Positions 25,535-36,907 are shown, counted from the stretch's first letter. The stretch is 43,696 nucleotides of DNA from Acidovorax sp. SRB_14 (GCF_012932145.1 NZ_MWOK01000012.1:79454-123149), one strand, 5' to 3'. Numbers and translations: made by a program. Notes: generated by a model from the sequence alone, not told the origin.

Positions 25535-25559
25535 CCATGGCGCATGGCGCATGGCGCAC
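25535..25559. repeat. Short 7-bp tandem repeat
   Basis: CATGGCG occurs three times in a row and is followed by a fourth imperfect unit (CACGGCC). It lies between the divergent SDR and dienelactone hydrolase genes, so a change in copy number would alter the spacing of that promoter region. Confidence 0.6.
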
Positions 25560-25601
25560 GGCCACCGCGCCGACCGTCCCCCACCACCAAGGAGCAAGAA
25601 C

Positions 25602-26291
25602 ATGGGCAGTTTTGTGGATTTGACCGCCGCCGACGGGTTCGCCGTCCCCGCCTGGGTCGCCGAACCCGAGGGCACGCCACGCGGTGGCGTGGTCGTGCTG
25701 CAGGAGATTTTTGGCGTGAACTCGCACATCCGCGGCGTCGCCGAGCGGTTTGCCGCGCGCGGCTATGTGGCCGTGGCGCCTGCCACCTTCGCGCGCACCA
25801 AGCCGGGCGTGGAGCTCGGCTACAGCGACGCCGACATGCAGGCGGGCTTTGCCCTCAAGACGGCGGTCGACCAGCTGCCCGGCGCCGGCGTGATGCCCGA
25901 CATCCAGGCCGCCATCGACCACGCTGCAGCGCGCAGCGGCGGCAAGGTCGGCATCGTCGGCTTCTGCTGGGGCGGCCTGCTGACCTGGCGCGCGGCCTGC
26001 GAGCTGCGCGGCTTGGCCGCGGCCGTGTGCTACTACGGCGGCGGCATGACCACGGCCGAGGAGGCGGCGCGCAAGCCGCACTGCCCGGTGCTGGCGCACT
26101 TTGGCAGCCGCGACCACTGGATCTCGCAGGACAGCGTGCAGGCCTTTGCGCGCGCGCAGCCGCAGGTGCAGGTGCATGTGTACGACGCCGACCACGGCTT
26201 CAACTGCGACCAGCGCGGCTCCTACGACGAGGCCGCCGCAGTGGCGGCACGCGAGCGCACGCTGGCGTTTTTTGCGCAGCACCTGGGCTAG
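25602..26291 (+). CDS. Dienelactone hydrolase family protein
   Basis: 229 aa alpha/beta hydrolase. The Cys-His-Asp triad is visible: Cys in GFCWGG (near residue 123), Asp in GSRDHWIS and His in DADHGFNCD. The N-terminal half has GGVVVLQEIFGVNSHIR, which holds the conserved Glu. Classical enzymes open dienelactones in chlorocatechol breakdown, but isolated homologues like this one act on unknown esters. The ATG at 25602 has AAGGAGC six bases upstream. It is monocistronic and divergent from the SDR gene. Confidence 0.92.
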   Translation: MGSFVDLTAADGFAVPAWVAEPEGTPRGGVVVLQEIFGVNSHIRGVAERFAARGYVAVAPATFARTKPGVELGYSDADMQAGFALKTAVDQLPGAGVMPDIQAAIDHAAARSGGKVGIVGFCWGGLLTWRAACELRGLAAAVCYYGGGMTTAEEAARKPHCPVLAHFGSRDHWISQDSVQAFARAQPQVQVHVYDADHGFNCDQRGSYDEAAAVAARERTLAFFAQHLG

Positions 26292-26616
26292 AAGCCGATC
26301 CCGCCCGCGGGCGCTGTGTCATCCGGCCGCTGGCAAGAGCCGGAGCGCAGTGCGCGCGGGCGGATGCGCAGGGTGGGCCACAGGCGCGCTGTCGCGCGTC
26401 TCCGGCCAGCGTGAACACCGCAATGGACTGCACCTGGCCCTGCGCCTGGGCCCCGAGCCGTTCTTCGTACATGGAGTGCAGCGCGGCGTTGGAGCGGCTG
26501 ATGCCCCACAGCCCCAGGCTGCCCATGGTCAGCACCAGTAGGCACAGAGCAGGCCCGCCAGCGCGACGATGCGGGTGGAAATCTTGAAACGGTTCAGGCA
26601 AGGTTTCGGTGCTCAT
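26292..26616 (-). pseudogene. Remnant of a 4HB-type receptor N-terminus
   Basis: The ATG at 26616 overlaps the stop of the GGDEF-EAL gene (ATGA), as an intact downstream gene would. The chain starts MSTETLPEPFQDF, but receptor-like text then appears one base out of register (NRFKISTRIVALAGLLCA). It returns to the first frame as LVLTMGSLGLWGISRSN, followed by AALHSMYEERL and QVQSIAVFTLAG. This looks like the first transmembrane helix and start of a four-helix-bundle sensor of a chemoreceptor or GGDEF protein, broken by compensating frameshifts and cut off after about 75 residues. The remaining 110 bases (26292-26401) show nothing recognisable. Confidence 0.5.
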
Positions 26617-28859
26617 CCCGCCCAGGCGGCCGCCGGTTGTGGTGCGTTGGAAGGGGCGGTGGGCACGCTGGCGTGGTGCGCCAGCCAGTGCTCGAACTGC
26701 GCCAGCGGCAGCGGCCTGCTCAACAGGTAGCCCTGGAACAGCGGGCAGCCCAGGTGCAGCAGCGCCTGGCGCTGGTCTTCGGTTTCCACGCCCTCGGCAA
26801 TCACGTCCAGGCCCAGGTTGTCGGCCATGCCGATGATGGTTTGCACAATGGCTGCGTCGCTGGGCTCGGTGACGATGTCCTGCACGAAGCTGCCATCGAT
26901 CTTGAGCTGGTGCAGCGGCAGCCGCTTGAGGTGGGTGAGCGACGAGTAGCCGGTGCCGAAATCGTCGAGCGCAAAACGCACGCCCTGCCGACGCAGGGTC
27001 TGCATCTTGTGGATGGTGTCGGCGATGTCGTGCAGCATCAGGCTCTCGGTCAGCTCCAGGACCAGCCGGGCCGGGTTGGCGGTGGTGTGCGCCAGCGCGT
27101 TCTGCACCTGGACGAGAAAATTGGGGTGGGCGAACTGGCGCGCGCTGACGTTCACGGCCAGCACCAGCGCCTGCGTCGAGGCATGGCTCTCCCAGCGCTT
27201 GAGCTGCATGCAGGCCTGCTGCAGCACCCATTCGCCCAGGGGCACGATCAGGCCCGACTCCTCCGCGACGGGGATGAACTGTGCCGGCGAGACGCTGCCG
27301 AAGTGCGGGTGCGTCCAGCGCAGCAGCACCTCGGCGCCGGTGGCCTGGCGCTGGGCGTTGACCTGGACCTGGAAGTGCAGTTGAAGCTGCCCGGCATCGA
27401 TGGCGCCATGCAGCGCGTCCTGCAAGGACATGCGGTGCTCAAGCCGCGCCTGCAGTGCAGGGTCGAAAAAGCAAAAACCATTGCGCCCCGTGTTCTTGGC
27501 CTGGTACATGGCCACGTCCGCACGCTTGAGCAGCTCCTTGATGGTGGTGTTGTTGTGCCGGAACAGGCTGATGCCGATGCTGGCGCTGGAGCGGTGCACT
27601 TGGTTGGCCAGCCGGCTGGGTTTTTGCAACAGGGCCAGAAGCTGCTGCGCCATCGCTCCGAGTTCCTCCTTCGCACAGGTCTGCTGCGGCGGCAGGTCGT
27701 CGACAAGGATGACGAACTCGTCGCCACCGAGGCGCGCGATGGTGTCGCTGGCGCGCACCGCGCCGCGCAGGCGTTGCGCAATGTCCACCAGGAGCTGGTC
27801 GCCCACTTCGTGGCCCAGGGTGTCGTTGACGGTCTTGAAGTTGTCCAGGTCCAGCAGCAGCACGGCGCGATGGCGGTGGTCCCGGCCACTGGCCTCCAGG
27901 GCCGAATGCAGGCGCTCGCGCAGCAGGCGGCGGTTGGGCAGGTGCGTGAGCGGGTCGTAGTAAACGAGCTGGTCGATGGCCTTTTCGTTGGCGCGCAGCT
28001 TGCGTTGCAGCGCCTGCAGCGCGCGCATCACAGCGCTGATTTCGTCCTTGCCGCGGATGCGGATGGGGGTGTCGAGCTTGCCATTCTCGATATGGCGAAA
28101 CACCTTGATCACGTGCCGCAGTGGCCCGACGATGGAGCGTATGAGCAGCACGCCGAGCAAGGTCAGCACCGCCATTGCCAGCACCAGCGCGCCCACGGCG
28201 CCCCGGTAGGTCTGCTGGTAGCGCTGCACACCGGCGCTGTAGGCCGCCTGCGCGGCGTCGAACTGCAGGTTGATCAGTGCCTGGATGTCGGGCTGGGCGC
28301 GCTCATAGAGGGCGTGCGCCCGGGAAGCGGGGCGCCCAAGGTCGTGGTACGCCCGCGTGCGCAGGGCCGTGATCGCGGGCAGGACGGCTTCCTGCACGTA
28401 CTGGTCGCGGCGCGAGGCAAACCGCTGTGCCAGGGCGCGCTCCTGCGCGTCGTCCAGGTTGCCTTGGTAGGCGGCCCACAACGCGTTGATGGCTTCCATG
28501 TTGTGCGCCAGTTCCTCGGCGACTGCGTCGGCGGCGCCAGGGCGGTGGACGATGGCGCCCTCGTCCAGCGCGATCTGCAGTTGCAGGCGGTTGGACAGCA
28601 TCAGGTGGGAAATCTGGGCCAGTGCGCGCACCGGCTTCATGCGGTCCTCGTAGACCAGGCGCAGGCTGTCCTGCGAGGCGGCAAGACCGCTGATGCCAGC
28701 CGCTGCCAACAGCACCGCGACCAGCATCGCCAGCGCCATCATCCAGGCCAGCCGCGTGCCGATGCGCAGGCGTGAAAAAAGCGGGTGGCCACCCTGCCAG
28801 CGCCGGGCCAGGCGCCGCAGCCAGCCCAGGCAGGAGCGCCTGGCGTGGTGCGCTCTCAT
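26613..28859 (-). CDS. 4HB-HAMP-GGDEF-EAL cyclic-di-GMP protein
   Basis: 748 aa from the ATG at 28859. Transmembrane segment about residues 34-57, a periplasmic four-helix bundle (SLRLVYEDRMKPVRALAQIS and on), a second transmembrane segment and HAMP (VGALVLAMAVLTLLGVLLIRSI...), then GGDEF and EAL. The cyclase part is intact: LTHLPNRR, RLGGDEFVIL, and an RASD I-site five residues before. The EAL domain has GAEVLLRW (EVL in place of EAL), then NVSARQF, ELTESL, DDFGTGYSSL and AEGVET, so its metal ligands look complete. It could make or break c-di-GMP. A good promoter lies about 240 bases upstream (29105-29133). The start is not certain; the frame is open to 29039. Confidence 0.9.
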   Translation of the reverse strand: MRAHHARRSCLGWLRRLARRWQGGHPLFSRLRIGTRLAWMMALAMLVAVLLAAAGISGLAASQDSLRLVYEDRMKPVRALAQISHLMLSNRLQLQIALDEGAIVHRPGAADAVAEELAHNMEAINALWAAYQGNLDDAQERALAQRFASRRDQYVQEAVLPAITALRTRAYHDLGRPASRAHALYERAQPDIQALINLQFDAAQAAYSAGVQRYQQTYRGAVGALVLAMAVLTLLGVLLIRSIVGPLRHVIKVFRHIENGKLDTPIRIRGKDEISAVMRALQALQRKLRANEKAIDQLVYYDPLTHLPNRRLLRERLHSALEASGRDHRHRAVLLLDLDNFKTVNDTLGHEVGDQLLVDIAQRLRGAVRASDTIARLGGDEFVILVDDLPPQQTCAKEELGAMAQQLLALLQKPSRLANQVHRSSASIGISLFRHNNTTIKELLKRADVAMYQAKNTGRNGFCFFDPALQARLEHRMSLQDALHGAIDAGQLQLHFQVQVNAQRQATGAEVLLRWTHPHFGSVSPAQFIPVAEESGLIVPLGEWVLQQACMQLKRWESHASTQALVLAVNVSARQFAHPNFLVQVQNALAHTTANPARLVLELTESLMLHDIADTIHKMQTLRRQGVRFALDDFGTGYSSLTHLKRLPLHQLKIDGSFVQDIVTEPSDAAIVQTIIGMADNLGLDVIAEGVETEDQRQALLHLGCPLFQGYLLSRPLPLAQFEHWLAHHASVPTAPSNAPQPAAAWAG

Positions 28860-28964
28860 GGGATGGCGCCGCGGGGTCGACCATGGTCGGGGCCCAGCCG
28901 GGGGCAGGAGACGGGAAGAGGCGGTGGCGAAAAGCGGGAAAGGAGCCTGAACATGCGTGCGTCC

Positions 28965-28987
28965 GACCCTGGAGCGGTGCCAGGGTC
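28965..28987 (-). other. Leader stem-loop upstream of the GGDEF-EAL gene
   Basis: GACCCTGG and CCAGGGTC pair perfectly (8 bp). On the transcribed minus strand the loop reads CACCGCT. It sits within the predicted leader RNA, between the promoter at 29105 and the ATG at 28859. The loop contains ACCGCT, which has A at position 1 and G at position 4 as in ANTAR target hexaloops, but the loop is seven, not six, bases and no second hairpin is clear. Confidence 0.45.
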
Positions 28988-29104
28988 TACAAGGTGCTTG
29001 CGCTCGGCATGGCAAAACGCCGTGGGCAAGCCGTTGCAAGGCAGGGTCGGGGCCTTGGGGTCGCCTGTGCTGCGGGAGCGCGGCAGCCAGACAAAGAGCC
29101 GCTT

Positions 29105-29133
29105 TTTATACCTGTGATCGTGCGGCTTCGCAA
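29105..29133 (-). promoter_or_regulatory. Sigma-70-type promoter for the GGDEF-EAL gene
   Basis: On the minus strand TTGCGA (29133-29128) and TATAAA (29110-29105) are separated by exactly 17 bases. The -10 matches five of six consensus positions and the -35 four of six. It lies just after the ANTAR regulator's stop and predicts a leader of about 240 nt. Confidence 0.55.
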
Positions 29134-29166
29134 TGCGCGGCGACAGAGAGGATGCGGTTTTTTGGG

Positions 29167-29781
29167 TCAGGGAGGCAGCAAGGCCTCGTGGGCATCGATG
29201 GCCTTGGCCGCCAGGGCCGAGAGCTTGATGCGCTGCGTGCGCGAGGCTGCCCGCAGAAGTTCGAACGCCTGGGCGCGGCGCAGCCGGTGCTGGGCCATGG
29301 CGATGCCGGTGGCCACATTGATGTCCCGGTCGCCATCGAGCGCGGCCTGCAGCTGGGCGCGTATCTGGCGCAGGCCATCGAGTTCGCGGGCGCGTTGCAG
29401 CGCCGCCTCGATGGTCGGGCGGATCTGGAAGATGTCCAGTGGCTTGACCATGTAGCCCAGCGCGCCCGAGTGCGCGGCGCGGGCGACGGTCTCGGGGTCG
29501 CTGTAAGCGCTGAGCATGACGAACGGAATACGGTCGAGGTCGCGCAGGCGTTCGACCCATTCCAGGCCACCGCGGCCGGGCAGGTGCACGTCCAGGATCA
29601 CTAGGTCTGGGCGCATGCCGCTGGCCAGCAGGGTTTCGACGTCGTCCACCGAATCGGCCGTGCTGACGCGGTAGCCGGCCTCGCGCAGGCCGCGGGCCAT
29701 GGTGGCCAGGATCAGCCGGTCATCGTCGACCAGCAGCAGGTGGGGGGACGCGGGCAGGGACGGGGTGTTGCTGGGGTTCAT
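29167..29781 (-). CDS. REC-ANTAR response regulator
   Basis: 204 aa. Receiver domain: acidic pocket DDD (19-21), phospho-acceptor Asp64 in VILDVHLPG, Ser in MLSAYSD and Lys in GYMVKPLD. The C-terminal part, NVATGIAMAQHRLRRAQAFELLRAAS, is an ANTAR domain, as in AmiR and NasT. These bind paired RNA stem-loops and prevent termination in nascent transcripts. The ATG at 29781 overlaps the sensor kinase stop (ATGA), so the two are coupled and surely a cognate pair. The target RNA is unknown; the leader of the next gene is a candidate. Confidence 0.92.
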   Translation of the reverse strand: MNPSNTPSLPASPHLLLVDDDRLILATMARGLREAGYRVSTADSVDDVETLLASGMRPDLVILDVHLPGRGGLEWVERLRDLDRIPFVMLSAYSDPETVARAAHSGALGYMVKPLDIFQIRPTIEAALQRARELDGLRQIRAQLQAALDGDRDINVATGIAMAQHRLRRAQAFELLRAASRTQRIKLSALAAKAIDAHEALLPP

Positions 29782-31736
29782 GCGGTGGCGGGGCATTCGA
29801 GTTCAATCACGGGCGGCTGCAGCCGCAGCCGCACCACGGCCCGCCGCCCGGATTGCTCCGTGCTCAGGGCGGCACCGCGGCGCGGCATCAGGGCCGCAAC
29901 CAGGTCCAGCCCGATGTGCGCGGCGGCTGCCTTCTCCTGCCATTGTCCGGGGTTGGAGATGGTGATCTGCACCACATCGGCCTGGCCACCCTTGCGCAGT
30001 GCGATGCGCACGTCCTGGTGCCCCTGGCCACCATGCTTGATGGCGTTGAGGATCAGCTCGTTGAGCACCAGCGCCACCGGCACGGCCTCGGCATGGTGCA
30101 GGCGGCAGGGTTGCCAGTTTTCCGGAATGTCCAGCGCAATCGGCACCTGCCACAGCGATTGCAGGCCTGCGGCCACGGCACGGGTGAGCTCGCACAGCCG
30201 CACCTGGTCGACGCAGGCACGCCCTTGCAGGCCGTGGATGACGGCAATGCTCTGCACCTGGCCGATGAGCTGTGTTACTGGGCCCTGCAGTTGCGGGTGC
30301 GCACGGCCGAAGTCCCGCATGATCCCCATGATGCCCTGCAGGTTGTTCTTGATGCGGTGGTGCACTTCCCGCACCAGCGCATCGCGCAAGGCCTGTTCGC
30401 GCTGGTTGCGCTGCACCTCCTGTTCGCGCAGGCTGGTCACGTCGGACACGGTCAGCACGTAGTGCGTGGTGCGCGCATGGCGGTCCAGCACCGGCGTGAT
30501 GCCGACCCAGGCCGGGTAGAGGGCGCCGGATTTGCGCCGGTGCCATTCCTGGCGCTGCACGGCGTGGCGCAGGGGCTCGGCGCAGGCGCTGGTTGCGCCA
30601 TGGGCCTCTGTCCCGGACGGCGCTTCGGGCCTGTCCGGCTCAGGTGCGCGCAGAAACTGCGGTGTCTTGCCCAGCACCTCGTGCGCGCCGTAGCCGGACA
30701 TGGCCAGGAACGACCGGTTGGCCTGCAGGATCACCTGGCGGGCATCGGTGATGAGCAGGCCCTGCTGGCATTCAAAGGCAATCGCGGCCACGCGCAGATG
30801 GGCGTCTTGCCGCCGGCGCTCGGAAAAATAGGACGCCAGCGACATGCCGACCAGCGACAGGATCGCCATGAACGACCCGTAGCCGAATCCCTGGCTGAGC
30901 GCGATGTCCCGCGCAAAGAAGCCGGTGCCCTGGCAGATGCCCCACAGGGCCTGCAGCGCCACCAGGCACAGCAACCCCACTGTGCCCAGCAGGCCCAGGC
31001 GCACGCCGGCCCAGGTGACGAACAAGAACATCCAATAGGCGTTGGCCACCGGATCGAGCAGGTCGCTGCGCCAGCCGGCAAAGATCACCTGCCCCGCCAG
31101 GAGGGTCAGCCCATACACCAGGAGGCCCTCGGGCAGGCGCGTCAGCGCCTTGGTCGTGCCCAGGGTGCGCCACCATGCCAGGACCAGGGCGGCGACCAGC
31201 ACCGTGCCCAGGGCTTCGCCCATCCACCAGCGCAGTACCGTGAGCGGCCAGGCGCTGGTGCTGACCAGCCCCGCGGCAAGCACGGCCGTGGCCCCCGCCA
31301 GTGCGCCGGCCCCCGCGCCGGCAATGCCGGCATAGGCCAGCAGCTGCCGGCAGGCCCGGAATGAATGGCAGCGCAGATCGAAATGTCCCACGTGCAGCAG
31401 CAGCCAGGCGCCCAGCCACGCCGCCACCATGGCGGCCAACGCCTCGCTGGCCAGTACCGCCGGCGACATGCCAGCGTGGGTGGCATGCACCAGTACCGTC
31501 CCCACCAGCACGCTGGCGACGCCGCGCCGTCCGCCCAGCAGCGCCAGCGCCAGGGCCAGGCCGCCGGCGGGACGAAACAGGTGGGTGAAGTGCGGGTCCA
31601 GCCCATGCGCTGGCGCCATGTCGGCCACCAGCATGTAAAGCAAGGTGGTCGCCAGGAAGGCCAGCGGCGAGAAGGGCTGGGAAGGGTAGGGCACGCGCAG
31701 GCAGGCAAGCAGAAGATGTATCCAAGTGTGCACCAT
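29778..31736 (-). CDS. MASE1-PAS-HisKA_2 sensor histidine kinase
   Basis: 652 aa. The N-terminal half (to about residue 310) holds about eight hydrophobic segments of MASE1 type (SPLAFLATTLLYMLVAD, GLLGTVGLLCLVALQALWG). A PAS domain follows (QQGLLITDARQVILQANRSFLAMSGYGAHEVLGKTPQFL, about 325-365). The kinase core has phospho-acceptor His in REVHHRIKNNLQGIMGIM (about 460), N-box NELILNAIKHG and a short G-box GLDLVAALMPRRG. This is the HisKA_2 class, which often pairs with ANTAR regulators, as here. The signal is unknown. The ATG at 31736 follows a G-rich stretch; it starts 75 bp after the DUF72 stop. Confidence 0.9.
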   Translation of the reverse strand: MVHTWIHLLLACLRVPYPSQPFSPLAFLATTLLYMLVADMAPAHGLDPHFTHLFRPAGGLALALALLGGRRGVASVLVGTVLVHATHAGMSPAVLASEALAAMVAAWLGAWLLLHVGHFDLRCHSFRACRQLLAYAGIAGAGAGALAGATAVLAAGLVSTSAWPLTVLRWWMGEALGTVLVAALVLAWWRTLGTTKALTRLPEGLLVYGLTLLAGQVIFAGWRSDLLDPVANAYWMFLFVTWAGVRLGLLGTVGLLCLVALQALWGICQGTGFFARDIALSQGFGYGSFMAILSLVGMSLASYFSERRRQDAHLRVAAIAFECQQGLLITDARQVILQANRSFLAMSGYGAHEVLGKTPQFLRAPEPDRPEAPSGTEAHGATSACAEPLRHAVQRQEWHRRKSGALYPAWVGITPVLDRHARTTHYVLTVSDVTSLREQEVQRNQREQALRDALVREVHHRIKNNLQGIMGIMRDFGRAHPQLQGPVTQLIGQVQSIAVIHGLQGRACVDQVRLCELTRAVAAGLQSLWQVPIALDIPENWQPCRLHHAEAVPVALVLNELILNAIKHGGQGHQDVRIALRKGGQADVVQITISNPGQWQEKAAAAHIGLDLVAALMPRRGAALSTEQSGRRAVVRLRLQPPVIELECPATA

Positions 31737-31768
31737 CGCGCCCCACCCCCTGGCGTCCGCACATGCGG

Positions 31769-31799
31769 CGTGGGCCCCTGGGTGCGAGTGGGGCCCGCG
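31769..31799 (-). terminator. GC-rich hairpin after the DUF72 gene
   Basis: CGTGGGCCCC (31769-31778) and GGGGCCCGCG (31790-31799) form a 10-bp stem with one G-U pair and an 11-base loop. It starts 13 bases past the DUF72 stop on that gene's strand. There is no T-tract, so it may be a Rho-assisted or partial terminator separating corA-DUF72 from the kinase gene. Confidence 0.4.
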
Positions 31800-31811
31800 C
31801 GGAGGGCGTGG

Positions 31812-32573
31812 TCAAGCCACGCCGAGGGCCGCCTGCAGCTCCAGCGCATGGCCTGTGGCGTGGCCCAGCGCGGTGTTGTCGAAGATGCACCATGCCTGGG
31901 CCCCTGCGGCGCGTGCCGCCTGCAGCTGCGCCGCGACGGCGGCGAGCGCGGGCGCGCCGTAGGGCGAGTAATAGACCTGCGGCGCCCCGTGCAGGCGCAG
32001 GTAGCGCAGGCCGGGCCAGCCGCCGGGCGCGCTGCCGCCCGCGTGCAGCACCGGGTCGGCCTGTACGCGGGCGATCTGCGCGGCGTGCAGCAGCGCGTCG
32101 GCCTGCGGCGTGAACCAGCTGGCGTGGCGCGGCTCGAGCGCGACCGCGCCACCGTGGCGTGCGCGCAGCAGCGCGGTGAAAGCCGCCGCCGTGTCGGCGT
32201 CAAAGCGCAGGCTGGGCGGCAGCTGCACCAGCAGGCACCCGAGGCGCCCGCCCAGGCCTTCGACCTGCGCCAGGAAGGCGTCGAGCAGTGCGGCGCAGCC
32301 GTGCAGGCGGCGCTCGTGCGTGATGCTGCGCGGCAGCTTGACGCTGAAGCGGAAGTCGCCCGGCACGCTGGCCGCCCAGCGCGCATAGGTGGTGCGCTGG
32401 TGCGGGCGGTAGAACGAGGAGTTGATCTCCACCGCCCGCAGGCGCGTGGCGTAACGCTGCAGGTGCGTGCCGTCGGCGCCAAACTGCGGCCACAGCGGCC
32501 GCGGCAGGCTCCAGCCGGCGCAACCTATGTACACGCTGGCCGGGGTCGACGGCGCTGGCACGCCTGCCGCCAT
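31812..32573 (-). CDS. DUF72 (YecE-family) protein
   Basis: 253 aa TIM-barrel-like protein. Recognised by YIGCAGWSLPR at the N-terminus, YATRLRAVEINSSFYRPH, FRFSVKLPRSITHE, LVQLPPSLRFD, VALEPRHASWF, LRYLRLHG and AWCIFDNTALGHATGHALEL. The biochemical function of the family is not established. The ATG overlaps the corA stop (TGATG), indicating translational coupling with corA. Confidence 0.92.
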   Translation of the reverse strand: MAAGVPAPSTPASVYIGCAGWSLPRPLWPQFGADGTHLQRYATRLRAVEINSSFYRPHQRTTYARWAASVPGDFRFSVKLPRSITHERRLHGCAALLDAFLAQVEGLGGRLGCLLVQLPPSLRFDADTAAAFTALLRARHGGAVALEPRHASWFTPQADALLHAAQIARVQADPVLHAGGSAPGGWPGLRYLRLHGAPQVYYSPYGAPALAAVAAQLQAARAAGAQAWCIFDNTALGHATGHALELQAALGVA

Positions 32574-33727
32574 CAGCCGCTTTCCAGGCGGCGCAGGTAG
32601 CGCTTGCGCCAGAACAGCACCACCAGCGCCACGGCCATCAGCGCCATGCCGGCCATGGCCCACCAGAAGCCGCCCTGCCGGTGCACCAGCGGCAGCACTT
32701 CGAAGTTCATGCCGAAGATGCCCGCGATCAGGTTGAGCGGCAGGAACACGGCCGTGAGCGCGGTGAGCGTGCGCATGATGGTGTTGGTGCGGTGGCCCTG
32801 CACGCTGAAGTGCATCTGCACCGCCGTCTCGGCGCTCTGCCCGAGCCGGCGCACGTGGTGCAGCACCCGGTCGATGTGCTCGAGCACATCGCGGCTGCGC
32901 ACCTTGAGCAGCTCGAGCACCTCGGCCGCCGCGCTGCCGGCCCCGTCGTTGTCACCGGGGCTGCCCGCGGTGGCCGGGGCCGGCAGCGTCTCGAGCGCCG
33001 CCATCCAGGCGCGCAGCGCGGTGCGCTGGTCTTCACACAGGTCTTCGAGCTGGTGCAGCGTCAGGCGCGCCTCCAGCAGCCCATGCCAGTTGGAAAAGCG
33101 CGAGCGCGGGTCCAGCAGCACCGCCTGCCACTGGTCCAGCTGCTGCGTGAGTTCGCGGCGCGCCCCGAGGAAATCGTCCACCGCCAGCCCGACCAGCTGC
33201 AGCATCAGGTCGGCCGGGTGGGACAGCACGCGCGCTCCCACCAGCGCGGCGCTGGCACTGCAGTCGCGCGTGCCGGCCAGCAGGCGCTCGGCGCAGCTGC
33301 GGGCCAGCGCGCTGTCGTCGGGGTGCACCGACAGCAGCACGCGCTCGAACACGGCGCAGCCCATGGCGTGCGTGGCGATCTGCGCCAGCCGCGGCGGTGA
33401 GGGGCGGGCGCGGTGCGTGGCCTTCGGCGCGCCGCGGGCCGACAGGCCCGGGCCGGGCGCCGCCGCGAGGCAATGAAACACCATCAGGTCGTACTGCGAG
33501 GTGTAGTCGTACTGCGACGGCAGCTGCGCGTTGAGCAGGTCGCTGACATGCAGCTCCAGCAGCCGCGCGCCCGCCAGGCGCATGAGCGCCTCCTGCACCG
33601 GCGCCACGTGCGCGCTCAGGTGCGCATGCGTGGTGGCCAGCCACAGTGTGCCTTCGGTAGGCAGCTGCGCCGGCAGCTCGGCCAGTTCGGTGGCGCCGCC
33701 ACCGCCGTGAAGGTGCAGGATGCGCAT
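32573..33727 (-). CDS. CorA-family divalent cation transporter
   Basis: 384 aa. A long cytoplasmic N-terminal domain with helical stalk (SRDVLEHIDRVLHHVRRLGQSAETAVQMHFS) is followed by two C-terminal transmembrane helices. The first ends with the pore motif GMN (IAGIFGMNFEVLP, near residue 346) and the last with basic residues (FWRKRYLRRLESG). The family moves Mg2+, and some members Co2+, Ni2+ or Zn2+. The N-terminal part is diverged, so the ion is not certain. It is the first gene of a pair with DUF72. Confidence 0.9.
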   Translation of the reverse strand: MRILHLHGGGGATELAELPAQLPTEGTLWLATTHAHLSAHVAPVQEALMRLAGARLLELHVSDLLNAQLPSQYDYTSQYDLMVFHCLAAAPGPGLSARGAPKATHRARPSPPRLAQIATHAMGCAVFERVLLSVHPDDSALARSCAERLLAGTRDCSASAALVGARVLSHPADLMLQLVGLAVDDFLGARRELTQQLDQWQAVLLDPRSRFSNWHGLLEARLTLHQLEDLCEDQRTALRAWMAALETLPAPATAGSPGDNDGAGSAAAEVLELLKVRSRDVLEHIDRVLHHVRRLGQSAETAVQMHFSVQGHRTNTIMRTLTALTAVFLPLNLIAGIFGMNFEVLPLVHRQGGFWWAMAGMALMAVALVVLFWRKRYLRRLESG

Positions 33728-33738
33728 GCGATGGGGGC

Positions 33739-36465
<2,727 letters not shown>

Positions 36466-36475
36466 AATGGCAGGC

Positions 36476-36826
36476 ATGACCGACACCCCCGCTGCGGCGC
36501 CCAGCTACTTTGCGCGCCACATCTTTTTTTGCCTCAACGAGCGCGCCAACGGCGAGAACTGCTGCGCGCAGCACGGCGCGCAGGCGGCGTTCGAGCATTG
36601 CAAGAAGCTGGTCAAACAGGCCGGCCTGGCCGGTCCCGGCCAGGTGCGCGTGAACAAGGCCGGCTGCCTGGACCGCTGCGCCGCCGGCCCCGTGGCCGTG
36701 GTCTACCCCGAAGGCACCTGGTACAGCTACGTGGACGCGAGCGACATTGACGAAATCGTCGAGTCGCACCTGAAAAACGGCGTGGTGGTGGAGCGCCTGC
36801 GCACGCCGGCGGAACTAGGGCGCTGA
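36476..36826 (+). CDS. Thioredoxin-like 2Fe-2S ferredoxin
   Basis: 116 aa. Four cysteines in the spacing of thioredoxin-fold ferredoxins and NuoE-like domains: FFCLNERANGENCCAQHG near the N-terminus (first pair) and VNKAGCLDRCAAGPVAVVYPEG (second pair). An electron-transfer role is inferred; no partner is evident. ATG 36476 gives MTDTPAA; an ATG three codons earlier (36467) is possible. Confidence 0.92.
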   Translation: MTDTPAAAPSYFARHIFFCLNERANGENCCAQHGAQAAFEHCKKLVKQAGLAGPGQVRVNKAGCLDRCAAGPVAVVYPEGTWYSYVDASDIDEIVESHLKNGVVVERLRTPAELGR

Positions 36827-36847
36827 TCGGCACTCCACCCTGTTTCC

Positions 36848-36907
36848 AGCTTTTTGGGCTCCAGCGCTTTTCCAGCAAGCGTTGGCAGCTATTGATCGGA
36901 TAGCAAA
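36848..36907 (+). repeat. Interspersed 55-bp element, copy 8 (best two-hairpin copy)
   Basis: CCAGCGCTT (36861-36869) pairs with AAGCGTTGG (36877-36885) in a 9-bp stem with a 7-base loop. GCTAT (36888-36892) pairs with ATAGC (36900-36904). The second hairpin ends only four bases before the GTG start of the alpha/beta hydrolase, so it covers that gene's ribosome-binding region. Confidence 0.8.

Noticed and set aside
26637-28775. 712-residue open frame antisense to the GGDEF-EAL gene
   Set aside because: High-GC shadow frame. Its translation is rich in Val, Gly, His and Arg without domains, while the opposite strand has complete GGDEF and EAL motifs.
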